Part shown: piece after piece, positions 10,443 to 24,174 of the stretch | How the letters are laid out: each line of letters begins with the position of its first letter | Position numbering within the stretch: position 1 is the stretch's first letter | NCBI GenBank assembly: GCA_032173965.1 | Contig: CM063284.1 | Location: 111,574,410-111,638,409, forward strand | Origin: Sitta carolinensis | Taxonomy: Eukaryota; Chordata; Aves; Passeriformes; Sittidae | Reading direction: 5' to 3' | Length of the DNA stretch: 64,000 nt | Program-made: the position numbers and the translations under genes | Notes under the pieces: model-generated | Seen by the model: only the letters and a program-made list of their open reading frames with translations | Databases searched by the model: none | What the model was told of the DNA's origin: nothing

Positions 10443-11213
10443 GAAGTTTAACAAAGACAAGTGACAGATTGTGCACCTGGGAGAAGGCAACCCTGGATGC
10501 ACATGTAGGCTGGGGAATGAGATGCTGGAGAGCAGCACTGCAGAAAGGGACCTGGGGGTCCTGGTTGGTGGAAAGTTGAACGTGAGTCAGCAGTGCCCTG
10601 CCAACCAGGAGGACTAAGCATGTTCTGGGGGGCATCAGGCACAGCATCAGGCAAGGGAGGGGATTGTCCCACTCTGCTCTGTGCTGGGGCGGCCTCACCT
10701 CGAGTGTTGAGGGCAGTTTTGGGTGCCACAATATAAGAAAAGATTTAAAGCTATTTGAGACATCAAAAGGAGTTCTGTGAAGATGGTGAAGGGTGTGGAG
10801 GGGAAGCCATGCAAGGAGCAGATGAGGTCACTTGGTCTGTTCAGCCTGGAGGAGACCAAGGGGAGACCTCACTGCAGTCTGCAACTTCCTCACAAGGGGA
10901 GCAGAGGGGCAGACACTGATCTCTTCACTCCTGTGACCAGTGACAGGACTTGTGGACATAGCCTGAAGCTGAGTCAGGGGCAGGTAGGCTGGCTATCAGG
11001 AAGAGGTTTTTCCCCCAGAGGGTGGCTGGGCACTGGAGCAGGCTCCCCAGGGAACTGGTCACAGCACTGAGCCCAAGAGAGGTCAAGAAGCATTTGGACA
11101 ATGCTCTCAGGCACATGGTGTGATTCTTGGGGCTGTCCTGTGTAAGGATAGGAGTTGGTCTTCCATGATCCTTGTGCATCTCTTCCAACTCAGGATACTC
11201 TATGTTTCTGTAA
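10443..11213 (+). mobile_element. CR1 LINE, longest copy in the window (end of ORF2 plus 3'UTR)
   Basis: About 770 bases. It starts in the last part of the reverse-transcriptase ORF: the decayed reading keeps an ERDLGVLV motif, near 10538-10561, characteristic of CR1 ORF2. Then follow GGGGCGGCCTCACC, TTGGGTGCCACAATATAAGA, CTGTTCAGCCTGGAGGAGAC, GGAAGAGGTTTTTCCCCCAG and GGTGGCTGGGCACTGGAGCA. The tail ends CTATGTTTCTGTAA. Frameshifts and stops show it is inactive. The ORFs at 10345-10731 (minus) and 10777-11070 (plus) are shadows of it. Confidence 0.95.
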
Positions 11214-14200
11214 TAACATCTGCTAAGATGCAGGTGATCACTAAAACTGCATATTAGAAATTATCTGAATTCAATGGTTTCTTATTATCACAGAAACAGG
11301 CAGTTCTAAGAGATGCATGTTTCTCTTTATGTTTAAAAGAAGCAAACCCAAGATATTTCCAGAAAGCCCAAATGTTTTGAGGAAAATTATGGAAATAAAG
11401 CTTTTCACTGAATCTGTCTTATTATGCTGACACTTTTGTGGCTAGTCTCACCTCTAGTACTGTACAGATATAGTTAATTAATATTCCTAACAGGACAGTT
11501 GTGAAGTCCCTTTTTTTTTTGGGACTGATGAAGACCACAGGATTCTGATTCCTGTATCAAACTTTCTGCATTTGCTGCTTAACCTCCCTTTTGAGAAAAC
11601 TACCTTATCTGGAGAAAGTAACATACACAGATCCAGATTCAGGAGTGTTTTCTGGCTGATATGGGAAAACACAATTTTTATTCTCCCAGCTTCCACAGGG
11701 GAGTTCACTGTTTTTTATTTTATCTCACTCTTGACTCTCCTTACAGTGGACGGACAGAAGCTTTCCACAGACATAAAAAATGATTCCCAGTTTGACTATG
11801 GAAATCTGTGTTTAAAACAGGCATTGATTTAGAGAGGACTTAAGAGTGCCTTAACTATTGGTCTGTTGTCTATTTTTTGCATGTTGGGCAGAAAATAATT
11901 CAGTATTGTCTAGCTTTTAGTAGTAATATATCATGATTAAGATGTTTATGTAGGATAAGGATAGCAGAAAAATTCTGAGATAGGCTTGCTGAGTGGACTA
12001 AATCCCAAAGTGAATCAGTTACTGATACTTCCTCAACACGGTGGGAAAACCAAATCATATCTGTTTGGGCCATATGTTCTAAGTAGCCTTTGAAAACATG
12101 AGCATGAGGTAAATTATGGTTATTGTTAGTGAACTGGTGTTTTAATTTTGAACTACATCTTAAATGAGAGAAATGTCAGATGAATATTTTCTAACAATAA
12201 TCACCTGTATGAAATTTCATTAAAATACTTGTGGATAATTAAAAAAATAAATCACTGACATTTTATCAAATCTTTGCCTAAGACCTGAAGTTCTGGTGCA
12301 ATATGCATTTTTCATGAAGTGAAATAGAAAGGCCAGAATACCATCTGCCTAAAACATAAACCTATTCAATGCAGAGAAGGAAACTTCAGTTTAAGATTCC
12401 AAGAATTTGTGATATAATCTCAATATTTGTTCATCTTTTTTCATAGACAGCCATGCATGTAGAAATAAAAAGGCTTTTTCCTTGTTCCAGTGCACATCAT
12501 TTTAGGTCTAGGAGTGAAGAGTGTGAAAATAAATTTTTCTTTATGTCGCATTTTAATCAGGATAAAATGACAGGTTTAGAGTTGCAGAGTGCACATAACA
12601 AGATAAGCAGTGCTGCTTCAGCACAAATTGCATGTATTGTTAAAAAGAGGTATGTACTTAGAAAGCAAATGACAACCCTGAAGTTATGGTGGAATTGTAA
12701 AGCATTGGTGTACACTGGTTATCTTTTATATCATTCTTACAACCGCACACATGGTTTATGTGTAAGAATTTAATTTCCTTAGTTTTATATTTCTGCAATC
12801 CTTGAAATCTGCCATATATCCAAGAAAGAGTATAGTCAATTAAAGAATTTTGTGAAACTTTTGACAACAGAAATTATTAGAAAAATGAACATTTGTATCA
12901 ACATTTTATTTACACTAATGTCCTCTCAATATATTCTCACAGCTCTCCACTGTTGTTGGGAATTGTATATGCAGAAGTCAAGCAGGATTAAGCTTTTGTG
13001 AGCAGATAATTAACAGATACATGTATTATCTCTATGCTCTGTAAATTAGATGTTGTTCTTAAAGAGTGGTCTCAGGAGCCCTGGTTAGGTTTTCTTCCTT
13101 TTTTAGCCAAATTTCATGTTCTTATGTGGGGTTTTTTTTAACTGAGTTTATAGTTTTTGAAAACACCCGCATGCTTTATGGTGACTAGTGATTTTTATTT
13201 AAACTGATTCTACACATTGCCTTGAAATATTCTTATATTTCAGTGTAGCTTGGAAATACGATCTATTTCTTGAAGTGTAGCTAATAATGCTCTGGACTCT
13301 TACTATTGTAATGGTGTTAATTCTTCCCAGTCCCTGTTTTGCTGGTCTGGCTTGCGCAAAGAGTTTAAAAAGGCCAGGAACCTAAGACCACCGGCATTGC
13401 AGGGAAATAACATCTGAAAAGTTCCCAATCCTACAGTCTGCCCTCCTGCTGCTGAAGAGCAATAACAGATTTGATTTGGGATTATTTGTGGATGTCTATT
13501 TTATAAAAAAACAACAAATCAAAGAAATAAATAATTTCAGATCTTATAGGACATTTTATCTGCTTTGTTTTGTTGGTTGCTGTAGCATGACTGATAGAGA
13601 AGGAAACCACTTGCTACTGGGAACATGTGTAACATTATTTTGTTTATCACAGTACATTTCTGTCATTTTGCTTATATACTCAACACTTTTTGCCACCTTA
13701 TTTTACTTTTTTCCTATCAAATCTGCAGATTTTATAGTCATCCGTTCTTTTTAGTTTTTCTGTTTTTTGGTTTTTTTCCCCACCTTGGGTCAATCTTGAA
13801 GTTCCTATTGAGTCCTTACTTTGGCAAAAAGCCTTCATGATTTCAACAGATGGTCTCCTGGAATCACTTCTTGGGTTTTGCCATATTGAGTGCATGATGT
13901 CTTTTAGAAAAGTGAATCTTAAATCACTGTGCTTCTTTGTCCAGGTACAACGTGAAATTGTACATCAAAATCTTTATCACCAGTAATGATGTCCAGAACC
14001 ACTCTTTGAATTTGCTCTGTTACTGAAATCTCATTGAGCTATGTGCGTGATGGGAAGAGCAGTAAAGGGAGATTGCAAAGTCTATGCCCTCTTTTCAGAG
14101 ACCAAAAAAGAAGCAAGGTAATTTTGGACAGAGTCAAAAAAGTCCACTATTGCTTTTTTTTTTTGTGCTGCCTGAGCAGGTGAAAGGTGCCTTCTTTATT

Positions 14201-17200
14201 CAAATGATGTAATGTGGAGATGTCCTTTGCACATGCACCCATAATGCATGTGCTGTAGTATTGGGGGAAATGAGATCCTGTGTTTGCTTTTATATCCAGA
14301 ACCTGCTCTGTTAAGTTGCCAGGTTCATTACTAGTTTCCTTGAATGCAGAAGCATTTCTGTTTTGCAGGTGTTTTGCTAAAATTATATTTCATTGTAAAG
14401 AACAGGTCTTATCCTGTTTGTATTTTTTAAATCCTGCATTCGCTGGTGTAAGCACATAATTAATAATAGCCAAACAGTTAAGAGCAAAACAATATGTTTT
14501 TGATTTGGATTTAAGTCGTTGAAGAGTCCTTTGCTGAGCCATGCAAAACTCTTCAATTGTGTGATCGTTTTAATCATTGCTAATGAAGTTGACACACCCA
14601 TGATGTTGTTTTTGGCTTTGATACCTAAAGGACTTAGTGAAGAGGCTGGAGGGTTTGGTTGTGTTCCACATCTCACAGCGTCGTGGGACACTGGGACAGT
14701 AGTTGCTGCAGGGAAGCAAGAGAAAATCAACACTGGAATCATCAGTGTTCATCTTCATTCCCACTTCGATTCTGCTCTGGTTTCTTTTAGCTTCTCACTT
14801 CTTTTCCTCAATGCAGCAGCAGGAGACCATCATAATTCAGCCTGTACCGAAAAAAAAAGAAATACTAAATATGGCTTGATCTCATTTTTAAAGTATGTAT
14901 CTGAGGAAAAATAAGTGATACTTTAGGGATCTACAGTAAAGTGGTTTTGCAAAATTTAAGAACTGAACATGTAAAGCTAATCAGGTTTAACATGGGAATA
15001 AATTGAAAAATAAATTATGCAAGGGTAAGTAGTTAGTGGAAAATTGCTAAGGTGTATAATAGACTGTTTATAAGGATGCCTTTAAAACAAGATATCTAAA
15101 AGATATGAACAGTAAATCAACCAGAAGTTACAGTCTGTGTGATCAGGAGGCTGGTCCAAATGGAGATGGGAATTTCTGTCGAATTTTTAGGTTGTATCCC
15201 AGGAAAGCAGCAAGGAAAAAGGAAGTTGTTTTCTTTTTAAGTGACTAGTACCTTCTGACTTTTCTGTCAAATAGGCCAAGTATGGGTTGAAACTTGACAA
15301 TAATAATAAATGTTTAAACTCCATGTTTTTTTTGTCATATTTCATTCTTAACTAAAGAGTACACTCTCTTCAGGAAAAACAAGATAATGATGTCTAATTG
15401 TTAAAATGTGCTAGTTAGCACTGTTGAAAGACTTTGCTTAGGTTGTAGGAAAGGAAAGCTCCTTCTCTCTCCCGTTAAATCGTCCAGGTCCTGACCTCAG
15501 GCCTTACTGTTCAGAAGCCAAAGAATTCACCCTTTTTTTGCTTCCACTGTCAGTTCAGGAAACAGGAATGAGATCTCCCAAATTACACCAACAATGTTAG
15601 TATGGGATTTGCTTCCCTTCCAGCTGGGAAAGACCTAGCATCATCCTAGGATGATCCACTGGGATGCTTGCAGGACTAGACCTGACCTCTCTCACTTCTA
15701 GGGAATGTAGGCAGAGCTGGCACACTGGCCTTCATCAGCTACACTGAAGTGCCCTAAATTTATTCAGCCCTCTGGAAGCATCCTGTTAGTGTTGGGCATA
15801 CTTAGAAGCTCAGAAATTATATTAATATATGGATGTCAATAGGTGGAAGGAGCACAAATAGCTATAATATTAGCTATTTTATAGAATAGAAAATGTACAG
15901 GAATGACAAAATAATCTGCTGGTGCATAAGTGGCTTGATACATTGAAATTCATGCTCAAAGAAACCAAATAATTAACTGTACCCCAATGTGCCTATGGTG
16001 AATTAAAAGAAATATTATAGTGTTGTGGTTACATTATTGATCGCTTGCTTTGACAACTAATAATGAATGTGACATGATAAGAGAGGGTAAAAAATTACAA
16101 TAATTATGAAAAATGTTGTTTCTCTATAGGAAGTACAGACATCATATGGGTGTATAAGACAGATTTTTTTTATTTTTTTGCTACACTATGAATGAAATTT
16201 TAGAGTAAATGGCCACAGAAGAAGCAAGAAGAGAAACAGCTTGAGATTTATGTCTGAGCTTCTGTGTCAGACATGACTATAAGGTAACTGTCAAACAGTC
16301 AATGCAGTAGCAGTTGTCATGTACTGAAGCTCAACATTCTTGTGGACTTGAAAGAGTCAGAGAGATGTTAGATAAAATTGAGGAAATCTCTCTGAAAAGA
16401 AATTAAACCAGCCAAAATGTTAAATTCCTTGAAATATCAAAAAGTATAAAGGGTGGATTTAGGGTCTTTTTAAGAGGTTATGTGCTTCTTTTTCTCTGAA
16501 AATTGGCTTTTAAACAGACCAAAAAAGAATAAAAGAAATAAAAAGACATAACCGAATATGTGGAAGTAATTACAAATAAGGGACATACAAAGGAGAATTA
16601 ACTTTCACAATATACATGCCAAAACATAAGAAGATACACCAAAAAGATTTTGAAGAAAATTATGAAAGATAGAAAAGTAAATAAATTTGCTTTTCTGTCT
16701 CAACCACATTAGAAGCTGAAACTCTACTAAATCTATAGAATATGGTAACAGTGTGATAGCAGTGTACCAATATTCGTGGAGGAGCTTACAGCTATTGTAA
16801 CATTTTTCTAGGAAGGGAGGAAAGAAAATATATTCAAATTGAGGCAGAATAGTTTTAGGCTAAGTGTAGAATAATTCTTATATTAATCTAAAGAAAAGCA
16901 CTGCTTACTGAGTAGTTTAAATTACACAAATATGAAATTGCCAGATTGTGGTAGGCAGACTTTTAGAAGCTAAGTAATAAAGATTAGGTAAGAAGGTGCA
17001 GGCATATGCCTTATAAAAATTGGCATTGTGGTTTTGTAGCCCTGCCTCACTGTTCTACCAATTTTTTTGAAGGGGTTAATATAGGCTGGTTGGATGCTGT
17101 GTGCTGCTCCAAGAAATATGATCCAAAGTCATCACCATTCCTCTTATAATATTATGATGTTGTTCAGTAAGTGGGAAAGTTCCCTTCTCAGAATGATGTG

Positions 17201-17398
17201 AGAAGTAAAAACTTAAGTTTGCAGAGTAAAGGGTTTTTCCACTAAAATCTTGCTAGTTTAGTCTGCATAACATGGGCCTATTGCTGTATTTATGAGAGGA
17301 TGAAGGACAAGCAAGGCCTACCTAGGCTTGTTCAAGAAGAAGGTCTTTTTACAGGTCAGCAGAATAAAGCTCATAACACTTAAATACTGAACTATAAA
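11214..17398. other. Intergenic/intronic, no supported gene
   Basis: AT-rich DNA with no clear repeat. 12430-12770 has a unique, possibly conserved look (GATA and A/T motifs). The overlapping ORFs 14383-14742 (minus) and 14519-14914 (plus) sit opposite each other and resemble no family. Short T runs occur at 11510-11520 and 14152-14165. Confidence 0.55.
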
Positions 17399-17650
17399 GT
17401 GGCAGATGAAATTCTGTGTTAATAAATGCAAAATAATGCACTCAGGTGGTGGAAAGCCAGCTGTGACTGTATGTTATGCAGTGCTAGACTCCACATATGC
17501 TGTTGCTGTTCAGGGAAGTCACCCTGAAATAGCTGCAGGCAAGTCTATGCAAACCGTAGCTCACAGCCCGTCAAAAAGCTAAATAAATTTTAGGAATGAA
17601 TAGAAAGGGGACATACAAGTAAACAGAAAACATCCCTGACTCTGCTTAAA
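17399..17650 (+). mobile_element. Ancient CR1-type LINE fragment (end of reverse-transcriptase ORF)
   Basis: GGCAGATGAAATTCTGTGTT followed by AATAAATGCAAAATAATGCA matches the reverse-transcriptase C-terminal coding block common to old amniote CR1/L3-like LINEs (reading roughly WQMKF-VNKCK-MH). CAGTCAAAAA-like CCGTCAAAAAGCTAAATAAA and GGAATGAATAGAAAGGGGAC follow in the expected order. Divergence is far higher than in the other CR1 copies and no CR1 octamer tail remains, so this belongs to an older subfamily. Confidence 0.75.
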
Positions 17651-20600
17651 TGAAGGGTATATTTCTTGTTCTTTGTAACAAGACAAGTAAATTGTTGTGC
17701 ACTAAGGGTTACTACACAGTTATGTATTGACTGATTTCACTGTAAGCCAATCCAATTTAAAAACAACAGACCCAAAGAATGACAGAAGTGTCAAAATGTC
17801 TTAATGAAACTTTTCCCCCCAAAATACTGAAGTTTTTTGAGGTCATGTTGCAAGTTGCTTCTCCAAGCCTTTGCAGCTGTGGGATTCACAGCCTCCTACT
17901 TAAAAAGAATTGTTATTGATGTGTCATACCATAACTACCAAGAAACATCAAGCTTTTGGGAAAATAGTCTAGTGACTGTTAGCAGCCCACAATCCTTACA
18001 GAGCCATTTCATTATCTCTCAGCACATAAAATTGTCTGTGATCCACCAAACAGGCAAACATCCCTGGATTTTTTGACATGTAATGGTATGGAGTAATGTT
18101 TAAAAATGGTTTATGTTACAGGTTACAAGCTAACTCTAAAAATTGATTTGTGGCAAATGACACTTCATGTGCAAATCATTAGTTTAAAGACATTGAATTT
18201 CAATGTTAATTTTTATTAAGGATGAAAGACAAAGAAAGGTGGAAGGTGAAAAATGGCAGTAAGGTTTCTTGTGCGGGAGCAGAGACATATAGTCATGCAA
18301 ATGTCATGCATATTAGCCAGAATTTCATCAGCAGGTTTTTTTCTAATTCCCATGCTTTTGGGGATTTGAAGAAGGTTCATGTCTTCCCCTCCTTCCCGCA
18401 CAATAAACAGTTAAGAACATGAATATTTTCTGTGTCCTGGGGCAGTTGTTTGAGTTAGCATAGGAGAGACATTGTATCAATTATTGTTTCAGCATCTCCT
18501 TCTGCAGACTTGCAAATGTATCCTGGACGGTATTTGGTGGTTTCAGACTTGAAGAATTTTAGTTAGCCAGAGGGATTAGATTATTATTACCACTTCCTTA
18601 ATGTCAAGCATAGATTACATTGGCTCTGGCAGAAATGATAGGGACAATTGGCCTGCCCTGTGACTCAGATCTGATTGTTAAACAGATTAAGGAGTATCCA
18701 TCAGTTAAACTAAACAAATATATATATCCATGTATGCACAAAGAAATAATGAAATCTCTATCTCTTGTTCGCTAACCCTGGACTACAGAAAATTTGTGAA
18801 CACATTATTCTGTCCATTGCCTTAGCAGAAGTTGCAGTAACTCTATTTACTTAGCATTACTTTTTTGGATGGCCATATTGACTGCTCTAAGTGACATCAA
18901 ACTCAGGCAGAAAGTTTCCAAACTGAGACGAGCCCTGCCAAAACAGAAAGAATTCTGTTATTGTTGAACTCTAGATGCCTAACATGCAACTCTCAAACAG
19001 CAGCACTGTGTTTTGATCAACTGGGACCCAGAAACGGGCAACAGAAAGACTTTGCAGGATCAAAATGGCAAATTCCCTTTCTCTGAAAGGGCAAAATGAA
19101 AGGAAGTAAGGGATGTTTACAGAGAGTGATTGTTATTCCTTATTCCTTACGCATTTCTAAATATGCAGATTCCTATTTGGAAGGATTTCCTAGCTAGGTT
19201 GGACTTATATTTCTAGCAAGTGTTTAAAATAGAAGAAAAAAAAAGAGGAATAAGATCATTTGGGCTAGTGAGAATGAGAGGGCTTCTAGAGCATACCAGC
19301 CAACTTTAATTATATTTTGCAATTTACTGTAAATACCTTTATGGTATTTTCATATGTTGGAGGGAATTCTCCAAACTTTTGCTCAGCTAACTTCCATGGG
19401 AGTTCATGTGAATAATGACCTCGACATTCATGAGATGGAAATAAATATTGTTGTACTGGATAGCTTATCAGCCTGTCTAGTGCTGCTACAGATTTTTGCA
19501 TGTGCTAAGCTAGGCCAAACCTTGAGAAATGAAGACTTCATCAAGGTGCTGTTCTTTTCCTCCGTCCTGAGGACTGTTTACTTCTAGAAAGCACAAAACT
19601 CATGCTTAGACCTGGGAATGACCGAATCTTTCTTCCTTTCTTCTTTTTGTCCCCTCTTCTTTTTCTGATTAACATCCTAGGTGTGTTGTTCATAAGTTCT
19701 TCTTGGCATATGCTCTTGTCACTTGGGATAAAAATCTATGAAGAAAAATAACTCCCTACTTGATAATTATTCCAATAAATGCTCATTTTCTCCCTTTGCT
19801 CATTTCTGTTTATTTAAGGAATTACCAAGGTGTTGTGAAGGATAACTCATAATTGGGAGTCTGGGGATGTACAACGTGACTCAATGACATCATCCACTCT
19901 GAGATATGAACAGTGTAGACTTTGCTGCTGGCACTGTGCTAGCTAGGAGGGCCGTGCTTCTCTTACTGAGAGCATGAGCAAGGCAAATGCAAGAGGCAAG
20001 GTGCTGAGCACAGCAGTTTTGGTATCAGCAAGGTTTGCGGGGCATCTGTGCTTGCAGTCTTGCCTTCAAGGTCTTAAAATTCACATGTAGCTAGTGAAGA
20101 AACAGACATGTCTCAAATCAAATAAAGCCAGACTGTAATTAAATAATAAAACATGACAAACAGTGCATTTCTAGGGAATTACAGCATGCCTTGGGTGGAA
20201 TTATAAGGCATGAGGCCAAAGGTTGCATGGCTTTAATCATCCAAGGGGCACAGAAAGCCCCTGATGCTGACTGTGCTAGAGAAAGGAAGAGTGCAATGCT
20301 GTGGGCAGTCTTTCTGCATACAGTTTAGAAACCAAGCTTTGATTTTTTTGCTATTTGGTTCTGGAACTGCCTGTATCTCCTGCATGCCTCTTCTGGCCTC
20401 AACCGGTTAACCTGCTAAGACTGTAGAATGATGCTGGCACATCCAACCAGCTAGTTCAGCACCCAAGTACCTCTAATGAGTGGAGCAGAAAGTCTTGCCC
20501 TGGATCAAGGCAGTTTTTCCCAGCCCCTGTGCCTGTGCCAGGATTTCCATGAGTAGAGCTCAAGAGCAATGAGAGCAGCTGCTAACTCTGGTATGGAGAA

Positions 20601-23600
20601 CCAGAGAGAGGATCCCTGGGTACTGTAAGCTGGACTGCTGAGGGGGTCAGTGCTGAGGCTGAGGCTGGAGAGCCTTGAGATGATGTATCTGGTGTAACAG
20701 ATATTCTGTGACCATGGGCTTGGCCAGAGTAGCCCAGAGGATGAGTTGAAAACCAGAGTTGCATTTTCCAATGAGGCAGAACAAATGATGAGCGAGACCA
20801 TTTCAGAGCTTTTCAACATGATGATTAAAATAAGATTCTGATGCCACCCTGTGTCCTGATGGCTACTGTTGTACTTCTGTACAGGGGGCCGTGAGATTTC
20901 AAGGAGCTGTGGGTGAGGAGGCCAGCTTCTACCTCTTCATGCTCATCTTTTCCAAGTGAGCTTTCAAGGACCTGAAGCTTTACCCAAGAGGCAGGTATGA
21001 GGAGATGCTTGCAGGTGCAGTATTTCTCTTACCCTGTGCTCTTCCTGTTTTTTTCTAGTGCTTGGCTGGAGAGAGAGCAGACTTCAGCAGAGACATGAGA
21101 TTTGTGCTGAGAACCACAGCTGGCAACAGGATGTTGTCTCTCAGCAAGGGGTAGAAGCCAAACCCAGTGCTCTTGCTGCAGTGACATCCCAGGAGGGTGG
21201 AGAGTAACAGACTCTTGGAGAAGAGGTCTTGTGAGGTGGGAGCCTTTGTGTCATGCTGGTAATAAAGTCTTCAGAGTCAGAACATGCTGATTCACAGAAA
21301 TTGAGACTGTTTGTGGGAAAGAGTTGGCTTTCACAGATAACTTGACTTGAAAACTCTGGTGGAAATAAAATTTTGGAACTGTCAGAATGTTTTGGTAGTT
21401 TCTAACTGAATGGCTTTCTCATTTAAAAATACTTTTTGTTTTGAAAATTAAACCTAATAACATATTTAAGAAGTTGCATTAAAAGATATGTTTTGAAATT
21501 GTCAAAGCAAAATGCCGACTTTGAACTCCAGGTTTTTTTTTCTTCACTCCAGGTCTTTAGCTTTGAAAATTCCAATAATTTAAAACTTTCTTCCCACTTT
21601 GAAGTGGGATATTGATATGCAGAAAACTGTTTACAGGGAAATTGTTTCTCAGCTTAACATAATGGACTATGTCACTTTAACATGAACTAGCCCCATTTAA
21701 AAACAGCAAATTTCTAATAAATTCACTTTAAAAAGAAATAAAACAATACTGTTGCTACAAAGACACCTTTTACTGTCACAATTATTTCCCACAAGTACAA
21801 GCAGGTTTTCTGATTCTAGGCTTAAAATGTTTACTGATGATTGTAATGAACTCAAAAGAAACCAAATACAGATGGTTAAGTTTGAACAATGCTTTTCTCA
21901 CACAGTATTTAACGCTCAAGAAAGTCATAAAGCAAAGAAGTCCCAATTCAGTACTGTGCAGCATGTCCTGCTGATGTGTTTATTTCCGTTGCCTGGATTT
22001 TAATCACTGGGATGTGCTCACTTCAAATGTGATGCTAAACATTGCCTGTTATTATAATGCATTTCCCAGGAAAGTGCATTCTGACTAGCATGCAAAGTGC
22101 AGAAGAAAAACTTAGGGGGATTATTATATTTTTTTTTTTTTTAACATGGCCTTAAGAAAAACAATGGTTCATTCTTTCAAGCCCTGTAGCCTGAGTCCTA
22201 TTTATACTGTTACCATTTTGGTAAAGGGAAAGGGCCTTCCAGATGGGTGTGAATTACGGTGGTACCTACAGGTTCGCAGTGCTAGGGGTCCATACTCTGA
22301 ATTCAGCTCCTCTCAACTCACCTTCATCCTTCCTGCCCACACTGTGCTGGGAAGCTTCATGTTATGGCTCACAGCCTTACCATGTGCTCAGTCAACATTG
22401 CAGGGCCCAACACCCAGTCCCCATCTGCTCTGTGCTCATATTAAAGATTCCACTACGCTCTTCCTAGGAGCAGCTGCAGAGACCTTGGCTATAAGTATGT
22501 CCCACAGTGATGGTGGTGCAGCAAGATTTGAATCAGTCTTTGACTTCCAGTGGTTGTGTTTTGGTGGTGTTGGAGATTTTTGGGGCACTGGCTTGAGTTA
22601 TATGAAGTTGAAGTTCTGACACTGATGTCATTAGGGCTCACTGGTTCTGCTTGTATGATAGAAATGCTTCTCATCATAGTGATGTGGAGGAGACATAAGA
22701 CATAAGATATATAGAACATGATATGATTGGTGGGTTTGGTGTGGTTTTTAAATTTTATTTTATTTGTAACATTCTTGTAGTGCTATATATAGATTCAATA
22801 TATTATTGTATTAAAATGATGGTGGATGGTGAAGGCAGGTGAAAGGTAAAGCAGAATAGCTATGGTGCAAAGGTAGCACCTTTCTGGCTTGTCTGTATTA
22901 TTAAAACCAGGACAAATCTTTATTTTCTTTTCACTGTGACTGACTAGAACCTTGGTATCAGCCCTGGCTCAGGCAAGCATGAAAACTGTTCATCCTATGA
23001 CTCTCACAACTTTTAGTGCCCTTCAAGTATTTTTTACCTGGGAACTTTATGACAGCAATATCTTGAAACATAAAACATTATTGTCCTACACTGTGTGCTT
23101 GGGGGTTGCTGTTACAGCAGAACACCATAGGCAGCAGGATGGCAGATTGGCTGCTGAGCTGCCTGGGTGCTCCACGTCATTAGTCCATGTTACATGTGTT
23201 ACTGAAGCTGAGCACTCACTGCTAAGTGTCAAGGTACATGAGAGACTGAACAGAACTGCTGTTGGCAACCACCACCAGATATTTGTTTTTGTCTGTGATG
23301 TCGTGATGTTTAAGACACAGCAGAGCTTTTTTCTCATTAGTAAGGGTCTGTATGCAGAAAACAGATCTCATGAAGTCCTGGTGTAATGTGTCTCCCTGTT
23401 CCATCTTCATTTCAACATCACCCACTCCCACCTTGCCTGAAAAGTCACACACTCTGCAGGATGTCTTGGGAAGACGGATTATTTTCATTTGCAGGAAAGT
23501 TTGCAGCAGGGCACTTTTAAAATGACATTGTAAGAAATTGCTACAGTGCAAGACCTGCTCTGACTTTTATTTATATGAAAAGAGATCTGGGTTAGGATTT

Positions 23601-24059
23601 CTAGTTGGAAGAAACCCATGATTTTACTAGGACAGGGGGGCTCATTCTTCTCTCTTGGCATGCCATGCTCTCTGCAATCTATTTGAGAGGCAATAAAGGA
23701 GGTAATAAAGTGGCAATCAAAAACAATGCTTCAGTAGTCCTGAGCCACAGTTTGTGGGATTTCATTTGGAACTTATTTTCCTAACCCACTCCCATACATC
23801 TATCTGTCTTAGGCACCTACAGGAGTCGTCTCTTTGGAGGGCTTGAGGCTGTCAAAAGGTTAAATTTAGTTCTTAGAGCAGTCTAGAATACTTTATTGTT
23901 GGGAGGGGGAAGTGCTGAGATGTAAGGGTGTATAGGCACTGCAGGTACAGAGTACATAGACAGAAATAACGTCTCACTATTCAGGAGAAATGCATTTCCA
24001 TCACTGCCACAGTGAACCAGATTAACTGCTCCTCCTAGGATGAATCCTGGATTTCTCAG
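17651..24059. other. Intergenic/intronic, no supported gene
   Basis: No clear repeat. 20500-21280 is less AT-rich and gene-like: a strong acceptor (tcttcctgtttttttctag, ending 21058) precedes about 200 bases that finish with AATAAA at 21261-21266. No protein frame supports it, so at most it is a non-coding terminal exon. The longest ORF here (22146-22619, 157 codons) has no recognisable domain. A CTAACTTCCATGGGAGTTCA word near 19388 recalls an old sauropsid repeat. Confidence 0.5.
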
Positions 24060-24174
24060 GGATGTGCTGGTACTGGAAGGTTTCTTGCTACCAGATCTGA
24101 GTGAAAACTTTTTGTTGTCTCTGCATCAAATTATGCTGTACTGCAGCCAAGTGGTATCCAAGGCGGTCGGAGCT
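24060..24174 (+). CDS. Candidate internal exon (weak)
   Basis: An open 115-base segment lies between an AG acceptor (atttctcag, 24051-24059) and a GTAAGT donor (24175-24180). In the frame open through it the residues are leucine-rich and protein-like (DVLVLEGFLLPDLSENFLL at the N-terminal side). The polypyrimidine tract is short and no neighbouring exon was identified. It could equally be chance. Confidence 0.12.

Noticed and set aside
10345..11188. ORFs over the 10.4-11.2 kb CR1
   Set aside because: They lie within, or on the antisense strand of, a decayed CR1 and do not match its true reading frame.
22146..22619. 157-codon plus ORF
   Set aside because: No domain, signal, splice or promoter support; a few ORFs this long are expected by chance in 64 kb.
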